Shown: positions 1-40,122 of the stretch, piece after piece
How positions within the stretch are numbered: position 1 is the stretch's first letter
Layout: the number at the start of each line of letters is the position of its first letter
DNA from: Eriocheir sinensis
Taxonomy: Eukaryota; Arthropoda; Malacostraca; Decapoda; Varunidae
Assembly (NCBI RefSeq): GCF_024679095.1
Contig: NC_066531.1
Location: 2,504,174-2,568,173, forward strand
Length of the DNA stretch: 64,000 nt
Direction of reading: 5' to 3'
Position numbers and translations under genes: made by a program
The notes under the pieces: generated by a model
The model's database searches: none
Seen by the model: the letters and a program-made list of their open reading frames with translations, nothing else
Told to the model about the DNA's origin: nothing

Positions 1-945
1 CTTATAATGACTGCTGGACTGTGGAACTCGCCCTAGAAACCACGGTGAGTATTTAGTGTAGCTTCTGAGGTGGTGGTAAGTAGCCTGGTGTCTGGGTCAT
101 ATTGCAAAGAAAAAACAGATCATTATGGAGATTATAGCTTGGTTTGGGTGCTTACAATGACTGTGCTGGACTGTGGAACTCGCCCTAGAAACCACGGTGA
201 GTATTTAGTGTAGCTTCTGAGGTGGTGGTGAGGAGCCTGGTGTCTGGGTCATATTGCAAAGAAAAAAAACGGATCATTGTTGAGATTATAGCTTGGTTTG
301 GGCGCTGATAATGACTGTGCTGGACTGTGGAACTCGCCCCAGAAACGCACGGTGAGTTTTTAGTGTAGCTGCTGAGGTGGTGGTGAGGAGCCTGGTGTCC
401 AGTTATATTGCAAAGAAAAAAACGGATCATTGTTGAGATTATAGCTTGGTTTGGACGCTTATAATGATTCTTCTGGACTGTGGAACTCGCCCTAGAAACC
501 ACGGTGAGTATTTAGTGTAGTTTCTGAGGTGATGGTGAGGAGCCTGGTGTCTGGGTCATATTGCAAAGAAAAAACGGATCATTGTTGAGATTATAGCTTG
601 GTTTGGGAGCTTACAATGACTACTGGACTGTGGAACTCGCCCTAGAAACGCACGGTGAGTATTTAGTGTAGCTTCTGAGGTGGTGGTGAGGAGCCTGGTG
701 TCTGGGTCATATTGCAAAGAAAAAACAGATCATTATGGAGATTATAGCTTGGTTTGGGCGCTTATAATGACTGCTGGACTGTGGAACTCGCCCTAGAAAC
801 CACGGTGAGTTTTTAGTGTAGCTTCTGAGGTGGTGATGAGGAGCCTGGTGTCTGGGTCATATTGCAAAGAAAAAACACATCATTATGGAGATTATAGCTT
901 GGTTTGGACGCTTATAGTGACTCTGTTGGACTGTGGAACTGGCGT
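1..945. repeat. Tandem array, ~150-154-bp unit
   Basis: The motif GGACTGTGGAACTCG recurs at about 16, 168, 322, 475, 625, 776 and 928, giving a 150-154 bp period over at least six units. The array is entered in mid-unit, so it continues to the left of the window. Each unit carries a donor-like CGGTGAGT, but no supported exon lies here. The final unit is cut where SINE sequence follows. Confidence 0.9.
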
Positions 946-965
946 GTAATCTGCTCCCTCTCCCC

Positions 966-1305
966 ACTTTTTTTTTTTTTACGTCTATGCCTATAGCGTC
1001 GGTAAGGTTGCTTGAGGGGCCTGGATGGTGTTTGGCCCTAGCTCGTCATGGCGCAGGCTAGTGTTTATAGTGGCGCCATCTTCTCTCGGCTCATGCTGCC
1101 CCCCGGAACTCCTCCTTGATTCACTTGGACGGTTTCCTCAAGAGTCCGGGTTGATGGGTGGTCTTCAGGACAGCATGTGGGTAGTTTTGAGCCACTCGGC
1201 GGTGACTGAAAAATCCCAGGTGGTAGCGTGGGGATTCGAACCCGCGTCGTCCATCACGCGGTGAATGTGGGCCCAGCACGCTACCACTCAACCACCGCCT
1301 ACCCT
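966..1305 (-). mobile_element. tRNA-derived SINE, family 2 (reverse)
   Basis: Read on the minus strand this begins with a pol III A-box-like TGGTTGAGTGG and B-box GGTTCGAATCC. It continues with a conserved body ending in a segment matching 'ATGGCGCCACTATAAACAC' and an A-rich tail, seen here as T11 at 968-980. The same element recurs at 9985-10312, 13058-13387, 42366-42720 and 51980-52310. The nearest tRNA type could not be assigned. Confidence 0.85.
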
Positions 1306-1405
1306 AAACCTTCCTGACAGGTGTTGCAACTTTTATAATTGAAGTTTCCCACAGCACAGATGATGTACAGACTGTTGATATGTATCGTTCTTCACCCTCG
1401 CGCAG

Positions 1406-1552
1406 GCTGTGTAACCATCTTTGTCCTGCTGCTCGGCCTGTACTGGACCCGCTACCGCTGGGAGGCCGGCAAGCTGTGGTCCGCCCCGGGCTGGTACCTC
1501 GTCCTTCCCTTCCTGGTTCTTTTCCTGCTCCACCTCTCCGTCATTAGTGGTG
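1406..1552 (+). CDS. Membrane-protein gene, penultimate exon
   Basis: The acceptor TTCACCCTCGCGCAG precedes 1406 and the donor GTGAGC starts at 1553. The exon begins at codon position 2 and ends at position 1. It encodes two hydrophobic segments separated by a basic YWTRYRWEAGK loop. An in-frame ATG at 1360 could start translation if 1406 were not an acceptor, but the acceptor is good. Confidence 0.6.
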
Positions 1553-3617
1553 GTGAGCTACTTGAGTTTACGAATGTCCGTCAGAAGATAGATATTTATA
1601 ATGTAGAAATGCTTTGACACATGGAACACATATTTGACAAGGCTTTCATAGGAGTTTGGGACATTTCCAGGAGTAGTTGTATGACCCTGGTGGTAGTCTG
1701 ACCCTTCTTCTGTACCGTGAACCTAGAAAAACACATATTTGACAAGGCTTTCATAGGAGTTTGGGACATTTCCAGGAGTAGTTGTATGACCCTGGTGGTA
1801 GTCTGACCCTTCTTCTGTACCATGAACCTAAGGAAACACTCATTAGACCCCGATTGACCCCCTCTTTGACCTTTAGAAATAGGTGATGTAGGATGGCAAA
1901 GCATCTTAAAATACCAACCATTCTTCAGGTTCACGGTACAGAAGAAGGGTCAAACTACCACCAGGGTCATAAAACTACCCATGGAAATGCCCACAACTCC
2001 TAGGAAAGCCTTGTCAAATATGTGTTTCTTTAGGTTCATTGTACAGAAGAAGGGTCACACTACCACCAGGGTCATAAAACTACCCCTGGAAATGCCCACA
2101 ACTCCTAGGAAAGCCTTGTCAAATATGTTTCTTTAGGTTCACGGTACAGAAGAAGGGTCACACTACCACCAGGGTCATAAAACTACCCCTGGAAATGCCC
2201 ACAACTCCTAGGAAAGCCTTGTCAAATATGTGTTTCTTTAGGTTCATGATACAGAAGAAGGGTCACACTACCACCAGGGTCATAAAACTACCCCTGGAAA
2301 TGCCCACAACTCCTAGGAAAGCCTTGTCAAATATGTGTTTCTTTAGGTTCATGGTACAGAAGAAGGGTCAAACTACCACCAGGGTCATAAAACTACCCCT
2401 GGAAATGCCCACAACTCCTAGGAAAGCCTTGTCAAATATGTGTTTCTTTAGGTTCATGGTACAGAAGAAGGGTCAAACTACCACCAGGGTCATAAAACTA
2501 CCCCTGGAAATGCCCACAACTCCTAGGAAAGCCTTGTCAAATATGTGTTTCTTTAGGTTCATGGTACAGAAGAAGGGTCAGACTACCACCAGGGTCATAA
2601 AGCTACCCCTGGAAATGCCCACAACTCCTATGAAAGCCTTGTCAAATATTTGTTTCTTTAGGTTCATGGTACAGAAGAAGGGTCACACTACCACCAGGGT
2701 CATAAAACTACACCTGGAAATGCCCACAACTCCTAGGAAAGCCTTGTCAAATATGTGTTTCTTTAGGTTCATGGTACAGAAGAAGGGTCACACTACCACC
2801 AGGGTCATAAAACTACCCCTGGAAATGCCCACAACTCCTAGGAAAGCCTTGTCAAATATGTGTTTCTTTAGGTTCATGGTACAGAAGAAGGGTCAAACTA
2901 CCACCAGGGTCATAAAACTACCCTTGGAAATGCCCACAACTCCTAGGAAAGCCTTGTCAAATAGGTGTTTCTTTAGGTTCATGGTACAGAGGAAGGGTCA
3001 GACTACCACCAGGGTCATAAAGCTACCCCTGGAAATGCCCACAACTCCTATGAAAGCCTTGTCAAATATTTGTTTCTTTAGGTTCATGGTACAGAAGAAG
3101 GGTCAAACTACCACCAGGGTCATAAAACTACCCCTGGAAATGCCCACAACTCCTAGGAAAGCCTTGTCAAATATGTCTTTCTTTAGGTTCATGGTACAGA
3201 GGAAGGGTCACACTACCACCAGGGTCATAAAGCTACCCATGGAAATGCCCACAACTCCTAGGAAAGCCTTGTCAAATATGTGTTCTTGGGCGGCGAAATG
3301 TCTTGACAACACGAGAAAGACAGTTAACTCATATTTGCCTTGTGTGTGTGTGTGTGTGTGTGTGTGCAGGGAACGTTTTGCTGTTTGAGGTTCGCGAGGA
3401 GAGCTGCGAGGGGGAAGCAGCCTGCAGCAACGCCCTTCAAGTAACACAGATTGTCATCGGCTCCATCGTCAACCTGCTTCTTGTCGCGCTGGTCTACTAC
3501 GGAGCTGTCTTCTTCCTAGTGGGCATCTTCTTCTTCATTGTCACCTTCTACTACTACTGTTGCGGGGATGCCGACGAGGACCTGGATGAGGAGGCGCCCA
3601 TCAAGCAGGACGCGTAG
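1406..3617 (+). CDS. Unrecognised small multi-pass membrane protein (3' two exons)
   Basis: I do not recognise the family. Two exons, 1406-1552 and 3370-3617, join in frame across a phase-1 intron: acceptor CGCAG before 1406, donor GTGAGC at 1553, acceptor GTGCAG before 3370. They give about 130 codons ending in TAG. The product has a hydrophobic segment right at the start of the visible part, a second around WYLVLPFLVLFLLHL, a short cysteine-bearing loop (ESCEGEAACS), then a long hydrophobic stretch large enough for two more spans, ending in aromatic-cysteine residues. An acidic C-tail (DADEDLDEEAPIKQDA) follows. Upstream exons are outside the window or unrecognised. The intron is almost entirely 105-bp tandem repeats. 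Coding status is inferred from matching splice phases and membrane-protein composition. Confidence 0.65.
1610..1895 (-). repeat. 105-bp-core repeat element, reversed units
   Basis: About two reversed core units are followed by the family's 'left flank' in reverse, which contains CTCTTTGACCTTTAGAAAT. This is head-to-head with the forward array that begins at about 1925. Confidence 0.85.
1925..3300 (+). repeat. 105-bp minisatellite array inside an intron
   Basis: About 13 forward units, each running from TTCATGGTACAGAAGAAGGG to TTTCTTTAGG, 105 bp long. The array ends in the family's constant right flank TTCTTGGGCGGCGAAATGTC. Because 105 is divisible by 3, one frame stays open for 397 codons (2195-3388). 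The frame has no start, domain or composition of a real protein and lies between two exons of another gene, so I treat it as spurious. Confidence 0.92.
3370..3617 (+). CDS. Membrane-protein gene, terminal exon
   Basis: A (TG)n tract ending in CAG forms the acceptor before 3370. The exon enters at codon position 2, matching the upstream donor, and ends at TAG 3615-3617. It encodes a cysteine-bearing loop, a long hydrophobic region and an acidic tail. Confidence 0.65.
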
Positions 3618-4254
3618 AGGAGGCCTTCAGCGGCGCCGTCATGAGCGACCTACATCACTTACTCGGCGAGACTTTATATATGAAAGGATTTTATTTAGTT
3701 AGCGATTCTGAACAGCCTTACGAGTGTATACGTCGCTGTCCTTGCGATTATCAGCAAGCAGATTAGTGTTTCGATGTAGCCTTGAAGCATCCTGGTCCCG
3801 TAGTCAACACTTGCTCTCTGCACCAGATTCATGTTATCGTACACTTGGGGTCCACCTCCCGCCAGGATGTACGATAAGCTACAGTAGTTATCGATAATGT
3901 TTCAGCCAGCCTTGCATCTTCGAGCCTATAAATGCCATATATCGTTCTGCCCGGGACCAAGAGACATAGAAGCAACAGCCCCACCAGACAGTGAAGGACA
4001 GCATCAGGGAGCGCTATCACAAAGGCAAAACTCTCGACCGTGAACCGTACTGAACTGAGGGTCGCTATTCTCAGGCGAGTACGATAATCTAGCTTCCATA
4101 CCCAGGCGTACCAACCTTGCTGACACGAGTACCCAGACCGTTACGTTTCCATAATCTGATATAATCTGTTAGTTGGTGGTTTTTCTGCAATAGTAAAGGT
4201 TTCCCTCTTACATCAACAATTCCCATAGGCCGAAAAAGAGATAGAGGTCTAATG
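3618..4254. other. 3' flank of the membrane-protein gene, no further feature
   Basis: This would hold the 3' UTR. I see no canonical AATAAA close to the stop and no repeat family that recurs elsewhere, apart from a short ACGATAATCTAGC at about 4081 resembling the end of the ~195-bp MITE family. Confidence 0.4.
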
Positions 4255-4390
4255 AGTGTTTTCTTACATTTACGGCACGGAAGAATGATCAAACTACCAC
4301 CAGGGTCATAAAACTACCCCTGGAAATACCTCAGAACTCCTACGAAAGCCTTGTTAAATATGTGTGTCTGGGCGCCGAATGGGTTGAAAA
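4255..4390 (+). repeat. 105-bp-core repeat element, single copy
   Basis: One diverged core unit with both family flanks: GAGTGTTTTCTTAC on the left and GTCTGGGCGCCGAATGGG on the right. It shows that the family also exists as an unexpanded element. Confidence 0.75.
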
Positions 4391-4584
4391 TAAGGTCCAT
4401 GAACTGAATGGTAGTCCCTGGAGCAGCCTGGCTTTGCTGTCTCTCACGTCGGTGCAAAAGTCGATCGTCAGATGTTATTTTTTTAAGCGTCTGTACTAAA
4501 AGAGTCGCTTTGTAGACTTGTTCCTTTCGTTGTTTGACCGTTCGGCATATTAATGTATCCGTGCTAGACCCACAACGTTATAGT

Positions 4585-5047
4585 CTAAGTCTATATATAC
4601 CAAGTCAAGTCACTCTGCTTCAAAATTGCGACCGGTACGCGCAGGAGGCGGTTTTAGGGCGGAGCAGCGGGATGACGTCACTTGGAGCCAAAAAAAAAAT
4701 ACCCGCCAGTTCAGGGGTGACTAAAGTTGGGGCCGTGTGTGCACTCTGGATGTGCATTCTCGCCTTCTTTCACAGCGCGTTCAGGCAAGCCACTGACGAA
4801 AAAATATGTCTTTTTATTGTGCTATTGCGTGACTGTAATTCCAATGCCTACAAACGGCGGTGTGGGGTGTGAGGGAGGGCATGTTGAAGTGATTGATTTA
4901 AATTAGTCCGCCTTTCCTCGTTTTCTCTAAATCCCTGTTTCTACATTCTCTAGTTTGGCTCCAAGCAGTGTCACGCATAAACCACGCCTCGGCCGTGTCT
5001 CCTCCCACAAACCTGCGCATGACTTGACTTGGTGTATATAGACTTAG
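4585..5047. mobile_element. 463-bp MITE with ~28-bp terminal inverted repeats
   Basis: The left end CTAAGTCTATATATACCAAG is the reverse complement of the right end near 5047 (…GGTGTATATAGACTTAG, small differences). Subterminal inverted copies of TTGGAGCCAAA are also present. Close copies of nearly equal length lie at 6917-7379, 55900-56358 (opposite orientation) and 57579-58040. It has no coding capacity. I could not define a target duplication, so the superfamily is open. Confidence 0.85.
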
Positions 5048-5326
5048 AGTAGCCCTCGAGAGTGTCCGCGGCTTAGAACTAACTACACTTATTTCACTTG
5101 AGAGATTTTCTTCGGCACTGTTCCTCCACACATCGCCAGGCATAATGGATATCCTCTCAGTCTAAAGATAAAGGAATCCTATTTGTTAACCTCTATTCCA
5201 TTTCCCTCAGCTGTTGTCGCGCCTATGATGGTAAATGTGAATAAGTATAATAAAATGTGATGATAGTTCTCGTGGCGTGAAGATGAACATTGAGAAAGGT
5301 AAGCGGTGATTGTCGGTCTACTCAAT

Positions 5327-5625
5327 CTGCCTGCCGTGAGATCCCAGCCTCAGACCAACAGGACGGGAGGGGGAAGAGTGTCATAGGAACTTGTATATTA
5401 TGACGAAGGATTACAAATGGGAGGTCGAGGGAGAAGGAAGCATTGAGTATATGAATTAAGGAAGACGAGTGTCCTTAATCTGCCTGCCGTGGGATCCCAG
5501 GTAGACCAACAGGACGGGAGGGGGAAGAGTGTCATAGGAACTTGTATATTATGACGGAGTACAAATGGAAGGTCGAGGGAGAAGGAAGCATTGAGTATTA
5601 TGAAGAAAGACGAGTACACATAAGT
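5327..5625. repeat. Local ~142-bp tandem duplication
   Basis: CTGCCGTGAGATCCCAG followed by a GGACGGGAGGGGGAAGAGTG segment occurs at 5327 and again at about 5471. A third, diverged copy starts at about 6568, just after the next minisatellite, as if that array had been inserted into this repeat. Confidence 0.75.
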
Positions 5626-5634
5626 TGGTTTTAA

Positions 5635-6550
5635 AAGACTCTTTCGCTCTCACATCACCCATTTCTAAAGGTCAAAGAGGGGTCAGTCGGGTTCTAATGT
5701 GTGTTTCTAGGTTCACGGTACAGAGGAAGGGTCAAACTACCACCAGGGTCATAAAACTACTCCTGGAAATGCCCTTAACTCATACGAAAGCCTTGTCAAA
5801 TATGTGTTTCTAGGTTCATGGTACAGAGGAAGGGTCAAACTACCACCAGGGCCATAAAACTACTCCTGGAAATGCCCTTAACACATACGAAAGCCTTGTC
5901 AAATATGTGTTTCTAGGTTCATGGTACAGAGGAAGGGTCAGACTACCACCAGGGTCATAAAACTACTCCTGGAAATGCCCTTAACTCATACGAAAGCCTT
6001 GTCAAATATGTGTTTCTAGGTTCATGGTACAGAGGAAGGGTCAAACTACCACCAGGGTCATAAAACTACTCCTGGAAATGCCCTTAACTCATAGGAAAGC
6101 CTTGTCAAATATGTGTTTCTAGGTTCATGGTACAGAGGAAGGGTCAGACTACCACCAGGGTCATAAACCTACTCCTGGAAATGCCCTTAACACATACGAA
6201 AGCCTTGTCAAATATGTGTTTCTAGGTTCATGGTACAGAGGAAGGGTCAGACTACCACCAGGGTCATGAAACTACTCCTGGAAATGCCCTTAACTCATAC
6301 GAAAGCCTTGTCAAATATGTGTTTCTAGGTTCACGGTACAGAGGAAGGGTCAAACTACCACCAGGGTCATAAAACTACTCCTGGAAATGCCCTTAACACA
6401 TACGAAAGCCTTGTCAAATATGTGTTTCTAGGTTCATGGTACAGAGGAAGGGTCAGACTACCACCAGGGTCATAAAACTACTCCTGGAAATGCCCTTAAC
6501 TCATACGAAAGCCTTGTCAAATATGTGTTCTTGGGCAGCGAAATGTCTTA
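5635..6550 (+). repeat. 103-bp-core minisatellite array of the 105-bp family
   Basis: The left flank CTAAAGGTCAAAGAGGGGTC is followed by about eight core units, each ending GTGTTTCTAGG, and then the right flank TTCTTGGGCAGCGAAATGTC. The unit is 103 bp because TTTCTTTAGG is shortened to TTTCTAGG, so no long frame stays open. Confidence 0.9.
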
Positions 6551-6567
6551 TCATACGACCCATGAAC

Positions 6568-6916
6568 TTCCTGCCGTGAGATCCCAGTCAGAGCAGAGGG
6601 CAGAGGAATAGTGTAACAGGAACTTGTAAATTATGACGAGGGAGTTAAGTTAAGGGAGGAGAAGGAGGAGTAAACCGTGAGTGTATGAAACAAGACGAGC
6701 AAAAGTGAGGTAGGGGAGTGAGGAGAGAGGAATAGAAAACTGAACCTCTATATCACGAAAGAGGAACACAATTTGGAAGTCGAGTGCGGAGAAAGATGTG
6801 AACGCCGGAGGACAGTAGAGGCAGTGGAACGGGGCCTCATCAACGGTAATCAACGGTACGATAGCAGCGGTGATTGCAAAATGGAGAAGTACAGTTTGGA
6901 GCAAGGTAGGGAGAAG
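6568..6916. other. Third local duplication copy and unassigned DNA
   Basis: Diverged copy of the repeat at 5327/5471 up to about 6640, then about 270 bp in which I recognise nothing. Confidence 0.5.
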
Positions 6917-7379
6917 CTAATTCTATATATACCAAGTCAAGTCACTCTGCTTCAAAACTGCGACCGGTACGCGCAGGAGGCGGTTTTGGGGCGGAGCAGC
7001 GGGATGACGTCACTTGGAGCCAAAAGAAAATACCCGTCAGTTCAGGGGTGACTAAAGTTGGGGCCGTGTGTGCACTCTGGATGTGCATTCTCGCCTTCTT
7101 TCACAGCGCGTTCAGGCAAGCCACTGACGGAAAAAATATGTCTTTTTATTGTGCTATTGCGAGACTGTAATTCCAATGCCTACAAACGGCGGTGTGGGGT
7201 GTGAGGGAGGGCATGTTGAAGTGATTGATTTAAATTAGTCCGCTTTTCCTCGTTTTCTCTAAATCCCTGTTTCTACATTCTCTAGTTTGGCTCCAAGCAA
7301 CGTCACGTATAAACCACGCCTCGGCCGTGTCTCCTCTCACTAACCTGCGTGTGACTTGACTTGGTGTATATAGATTTAG
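6917..7379. mobile_element. 463-bp MITE, second copy
   Basis: Same structure and length as 4585-5047, with slightly decayed ends (CTAATTCTATATATACC and GTGTATATAGATTTAG). It ends about 450 bp upstream of the proposed start codon of the SOD-like gene. Confidence 0.85.
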
Positions 7380-7827
7380 CCTTGACCCGACTACTACAGG
7401 CTGGGAGCGGAGGGCTGCACGGCTCTGGGCCAAGACGAGCGCCATTGCCGGATGAGGGAACAAACGCTTCATTACAGGAACACGGCCTCAGCAGCGTCCG
7501 GTGAGCGCCAGACCTCGTACTTAGTGGCGAGGCGTGGGAGAGGCAGGTGAAGGTGCGGCTGCCGGGCTCCCAGTAAAAGATGAAGAGGAGGAGGAGGAGG
7601 AAGGGCCGAAGGGGAAGCCTGCTATAGATGTGCCAGTCGGGTTTGGTCCGCCACCGCATACCTAGAGTGCTCGTCTTGCTCCCATCTCTGCCACACGGAT
7701 GTTAAACTCACACTGACGGACATCTTAGGTGCATGAAGCGTGTCAGTGCAACCCCGTCACTGTAATCTGAGGTGCCTGGAGGCCGCTACGGGAGGTGAGG
7801 CTGTACCGGTAACAAGCAAGAGGCGGA
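7380..7827 (+). promoter_or_regulatory. Presumed 5' region of the SOD-like gene
   Basis: GC-rich DNA between a MITE and the proposed start codon. No clear TATA box or initiator could be assigned, so promoter or 5' UTR status is inferred only from position. Confidence 0.3.
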
Positions 7828-35899
<28,072 letters not shown>

Positions 35900-35939
35900 G
35901 GAACTGTGTGTTTCCTGCAATGTCCCTTTGGTTGGTGTA

Positions 35940-36260
35940 ATAGACACTCGCTTCTCACATTAACAATTTCTAAAGGTCAAAGAGTGGGTCAGTTGGGTTC
36001 TAGTGAGTGTTTCTTGAGGTTCATGGTACAGAAGAAGGGTCACACTACCACCAGGGTCAGAAAACTACCCCTGGAAAGGCCCACAACTCCTACGAAAGCC
36101 TTGTCAAATATGTGTTCTTGGGCGGCGAAATGTCTTACTAATGAGTGTTTCTTTAGGTTCATGGTACAGAGGAAGGGTCACACTACCACCAGGGTCATAA
36201 AACTACCCCTGGAAATGCCCACAACTCCTACGAAAGCCTTGTCAAATAGGTGTTCTTGCT
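35940..36260 (+). repeat. 105-bp-core element, two short copies
   Basis: Left flank CTAAAGGTCAAAGAGTGGGT, one core, right flank TTCTTGGGCGGCGAAATGTC, then GAGTGTTTCTTTAGG and a second single core. Shows the element with its flanks and minimal expansion. Confidence 0.88.
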
Positions 36261-36894
36261 GCAGCTCAGTGGACAGAAGGCAGTGTTCAGTGTTTTAAAC
36301 GTTTGTCTTTTTCCTGGTGATGTGGTTCAAGGCTGCTGCAAAGTGGTGCCTGAGCCTGATGGGAAGTTGATGAGGTCATGAGGCATTGCTGGGAGTGACC
36401 TCATGTCGAACTAGCAACTACTTTGTGAGATTGAATTGAGGCCTGTTACCAGATTAGGCTTGTAGTCATCCTCCACCCCCCACCCCCTCCCTATTGTAAC
36501 CTTTGACCTCTCTCCCCACCTCCTCCTCCCCTCTCTCCCCACTCATCTCTTTCTCTCATTTTAGCTCTCAAGTCACTCCATCTCTCTCTCTCTCCCTTCA
36601 GGCTTTCTCAACGACTCTCTCTCTCTCTCTCTCAGTACGATTACTGGACGTCAATCCTGATCACAGGGTTATCTGTACGAGACAACCCTGGGTGGAGGAG
36701 CCCAAGGGGAGCTCACATCACTAGTGGCTGGAGCAAAGTGATTGATCATGCCAGGAGGGGCTTGGGGTGGGTAGGGTAGCTGTGGGGGCAACAAGGGAGC
36801 GAAGTGTTCTTCTCCGCACCAATGGGGATCTTGAGCAACTGCCCCGCCACCCCCAAGGAAGATAGGGGGCTTCTTGCTCCTTCTCCAAGTGGTA
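36261..36894 (+). other. Possible 3' flank of the SOD-like gene
   Basis: CT-rich DNA at 36500-36640, then single-copy sequence. A short frame after (CT)nCAG at 36634 (RLLDVNPDHRVICTRQPW) looks faintly SOD-C-terminal-like, but it does not join in phase with exon 12. Confidence 0.35.
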
Positions 36895-37318
36895 GGCAGG
36901 AAGTGGATTAGCTCGGAGGGGTCCAGAAATGATGGCTCTGTGGTATGAAGTCTGTGGTTAGGTAGTGTATTAGCTTGGAGGGGTCCAGAAATCATGGCTC
37001 TGAGGTATGAAGTCTGTGGTAGGTAGTGGATTAGCTCGGAGGGGACCAGAAATGATGGCTCTGAGGTATGAAGTCTATGGTTAGGAAGTGTATTAGCTCA
37101 GAGGGGACCAGAAATGATGGCTCTGAGGTATGAAGTCTGTGGTTAGGTAGTGTATTAGCTCAGAGGGGACCAGAAATCATGGCTCTGAGGTATGAAGTCT
37201 GTGGTTAGGTAGTGTATTAGCTCAGAGGGGTCCAGAAGTGATGGCTCTGTGGTATGAAGTCTGTGGTAGGCAGCAAGTGTATTAGCTCAGAGGGGTCCAG
37301 AAATGATGGCTCTGAAAT
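36895..37318. repeat. 62-bp tandem array, about 6.5 units
   Basis: Unit GGTAGTGTATTAGCTCAGAG … AAGTCTGTGGTTA, 61-62 bp, starts at 36961, 37022, 37084, 37146, 37208 and so on. Confidence 0.92.
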
Positions 37319-37345
37319 AGGATTTTTGGATCTCAAAGCCATATA

Positions 37346-38764
<1,419 letters not shown>

Positions 38765-38771
38765 TGAGGGA

Positions 38772-39125
38772 AAAGGAAAGTTTGGTTTAGTCGGCGCAAC
38801 ATCTGTATTTACCTAGTTGTAATTTTACAGGGCCTGGGCTTACGCTCGTGTGGTCCCGTCTCCGTATTTATAATTATCCAACTTTTCCTTTTCCTTGTGG
38901 TCATATGCCGGAGAGAGACAGAAGGGGAAGGAATTATAGAAGGGAACAGACCCCAGGAGACGGGACACAACCCCTGATTAATACCTGGTACCCACTCACT
39001 GCTGGGTGGATAGGGGCGTAGGGTATCGGAAAAGCCACCCAAATTTTTCCACTCCGCCTGGGAATCGAACCCGGGCTCTCTCGGTTGTGAGCGGAGTGTG
39101 CTAACCACTGCGCCACGAAGCCGCC
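38772..39125 (-). mobile_element. Reversed tRNA-Val SINE interrupted by a LINE 3' tail
   Basis: Tail at about 38777, head at about 39125 (TGGCGCAGTGGTTAGCACAC in complement). The 3' tail unit is interrupted at about 38811-38873 by ATTTACCTAGTTGTAATTTT and CTCGTGTGGTCCCGTCTCC, the reversed 3' end of the LINE family seen at 57240-57295. Confidence 0.82.
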
Positions 39126-40122
39126 TCCTCGGAACAGAGCGAGCGTGAAACTCAGGAGGGCACTGTAGACAACTCAGCAGTCCTCCAAGCATCTAGCCCT
39201 CATTTTTCAGCACTGGTTGGCACATATCACCACTGCTTCTGTGAATCCCGCCCCAGCACATGTAAGCACAGCCAACAGAGTCACCTAACCGAGGGAGTCT
39301 AAGGCTGCTGGTGTCACGCTGGGCCTTTTTCCTTCACCCACGATGGAGGGAGGGGCAACCGTCAACTCTTAACTTTTCCAGGTTTGCATCACACACGGAC
39401 AAGGTCGGTTGCCCACATCTACAACATAAACAAAGCAGGGATTGTCTGTTAAAGTAAGGACTGTTGCTGCAGTTAAATGGAAGGAAGAAGGGGTTGTGGG
39501 CATGGTCAGGGTATCAAGGATGGGAGGGCGGGAGTGTTTACCTAATCCTCGTCAAAGAATTATGCTGTAAAGATCGGGGAGTCCTACAATTTTCATACTC
39601 CGAAGAAAATGAATTGTTTGAAAATTGGAGTGTTTTCTTATCTTGTCAAATTATATAGGAAACAAAACTACTCTGCCAGTCTACCTTAGGAGTCTCTCGG
39701 GCCATCATCCACTGCTCCTCGCTCCTCAGCCACGCCCTCGCCTGTTTGTTTACATATAGCTGCGCGGTTTCACGGACAAATGACAACTTGCTCCCAGCGG
39801 TCCCCATACCCCCACAGTTGGAGGAAAATGGCCAATGTGACGCTGACAGGGGGTAGATGCATCCTGTACCAAAGCAGCAGAAAACACTGGGCAAAAATGC
39901 GTTAAGGTTGGGATGTTGAGAATTTAGGACTAAGAGCGAAACTTGAGGGTCGTGAAATTCAGGATGGTACTGGATTCTGCTTTGCCAGGTGAAGTAAACA
40001 TGAAAATTCAATACTTTCAGTTTCATTCACCTCCAATATTATTAATTTACTACTTAATGTGACCTATAAGTAACTGGTGGTTTATTTTGCTCTAAACCAA
40101 TCAAGGGATACACATATATTCA
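39126..40122. other. Intergenic DNA, nothing recognised
   Basis: About 1 kb without a recurring repeat or a supported exon. Small frames at 39464-39658 and 39646-40026 have no start context, motif or splice support. Confidence 0.4.

Noticed and set aside
1925..3300. CRISPR-like array
   Set aside because: Units are directly contiguous and nearly identical, with no unique spacers, in a eukaryotic intron.
2195..3388. 397-codon open frame with a 35-residue repeat
   Set aside because: It is the 105-bp minisatellite read in one frame, inside an intron, with related 103-bp arrays in which the frame is lost.
36503..36724. Extra SOD-like exon after (CT)nCAG with RLLDVNPDHRVIC
   Set aside because: Reading phase does not fit the end of exon 12 and the similarity is too short.
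39464..39658. 64-codon plus-strand frame
   Set aside because: Short, no recognisable motif, no good splice sites.
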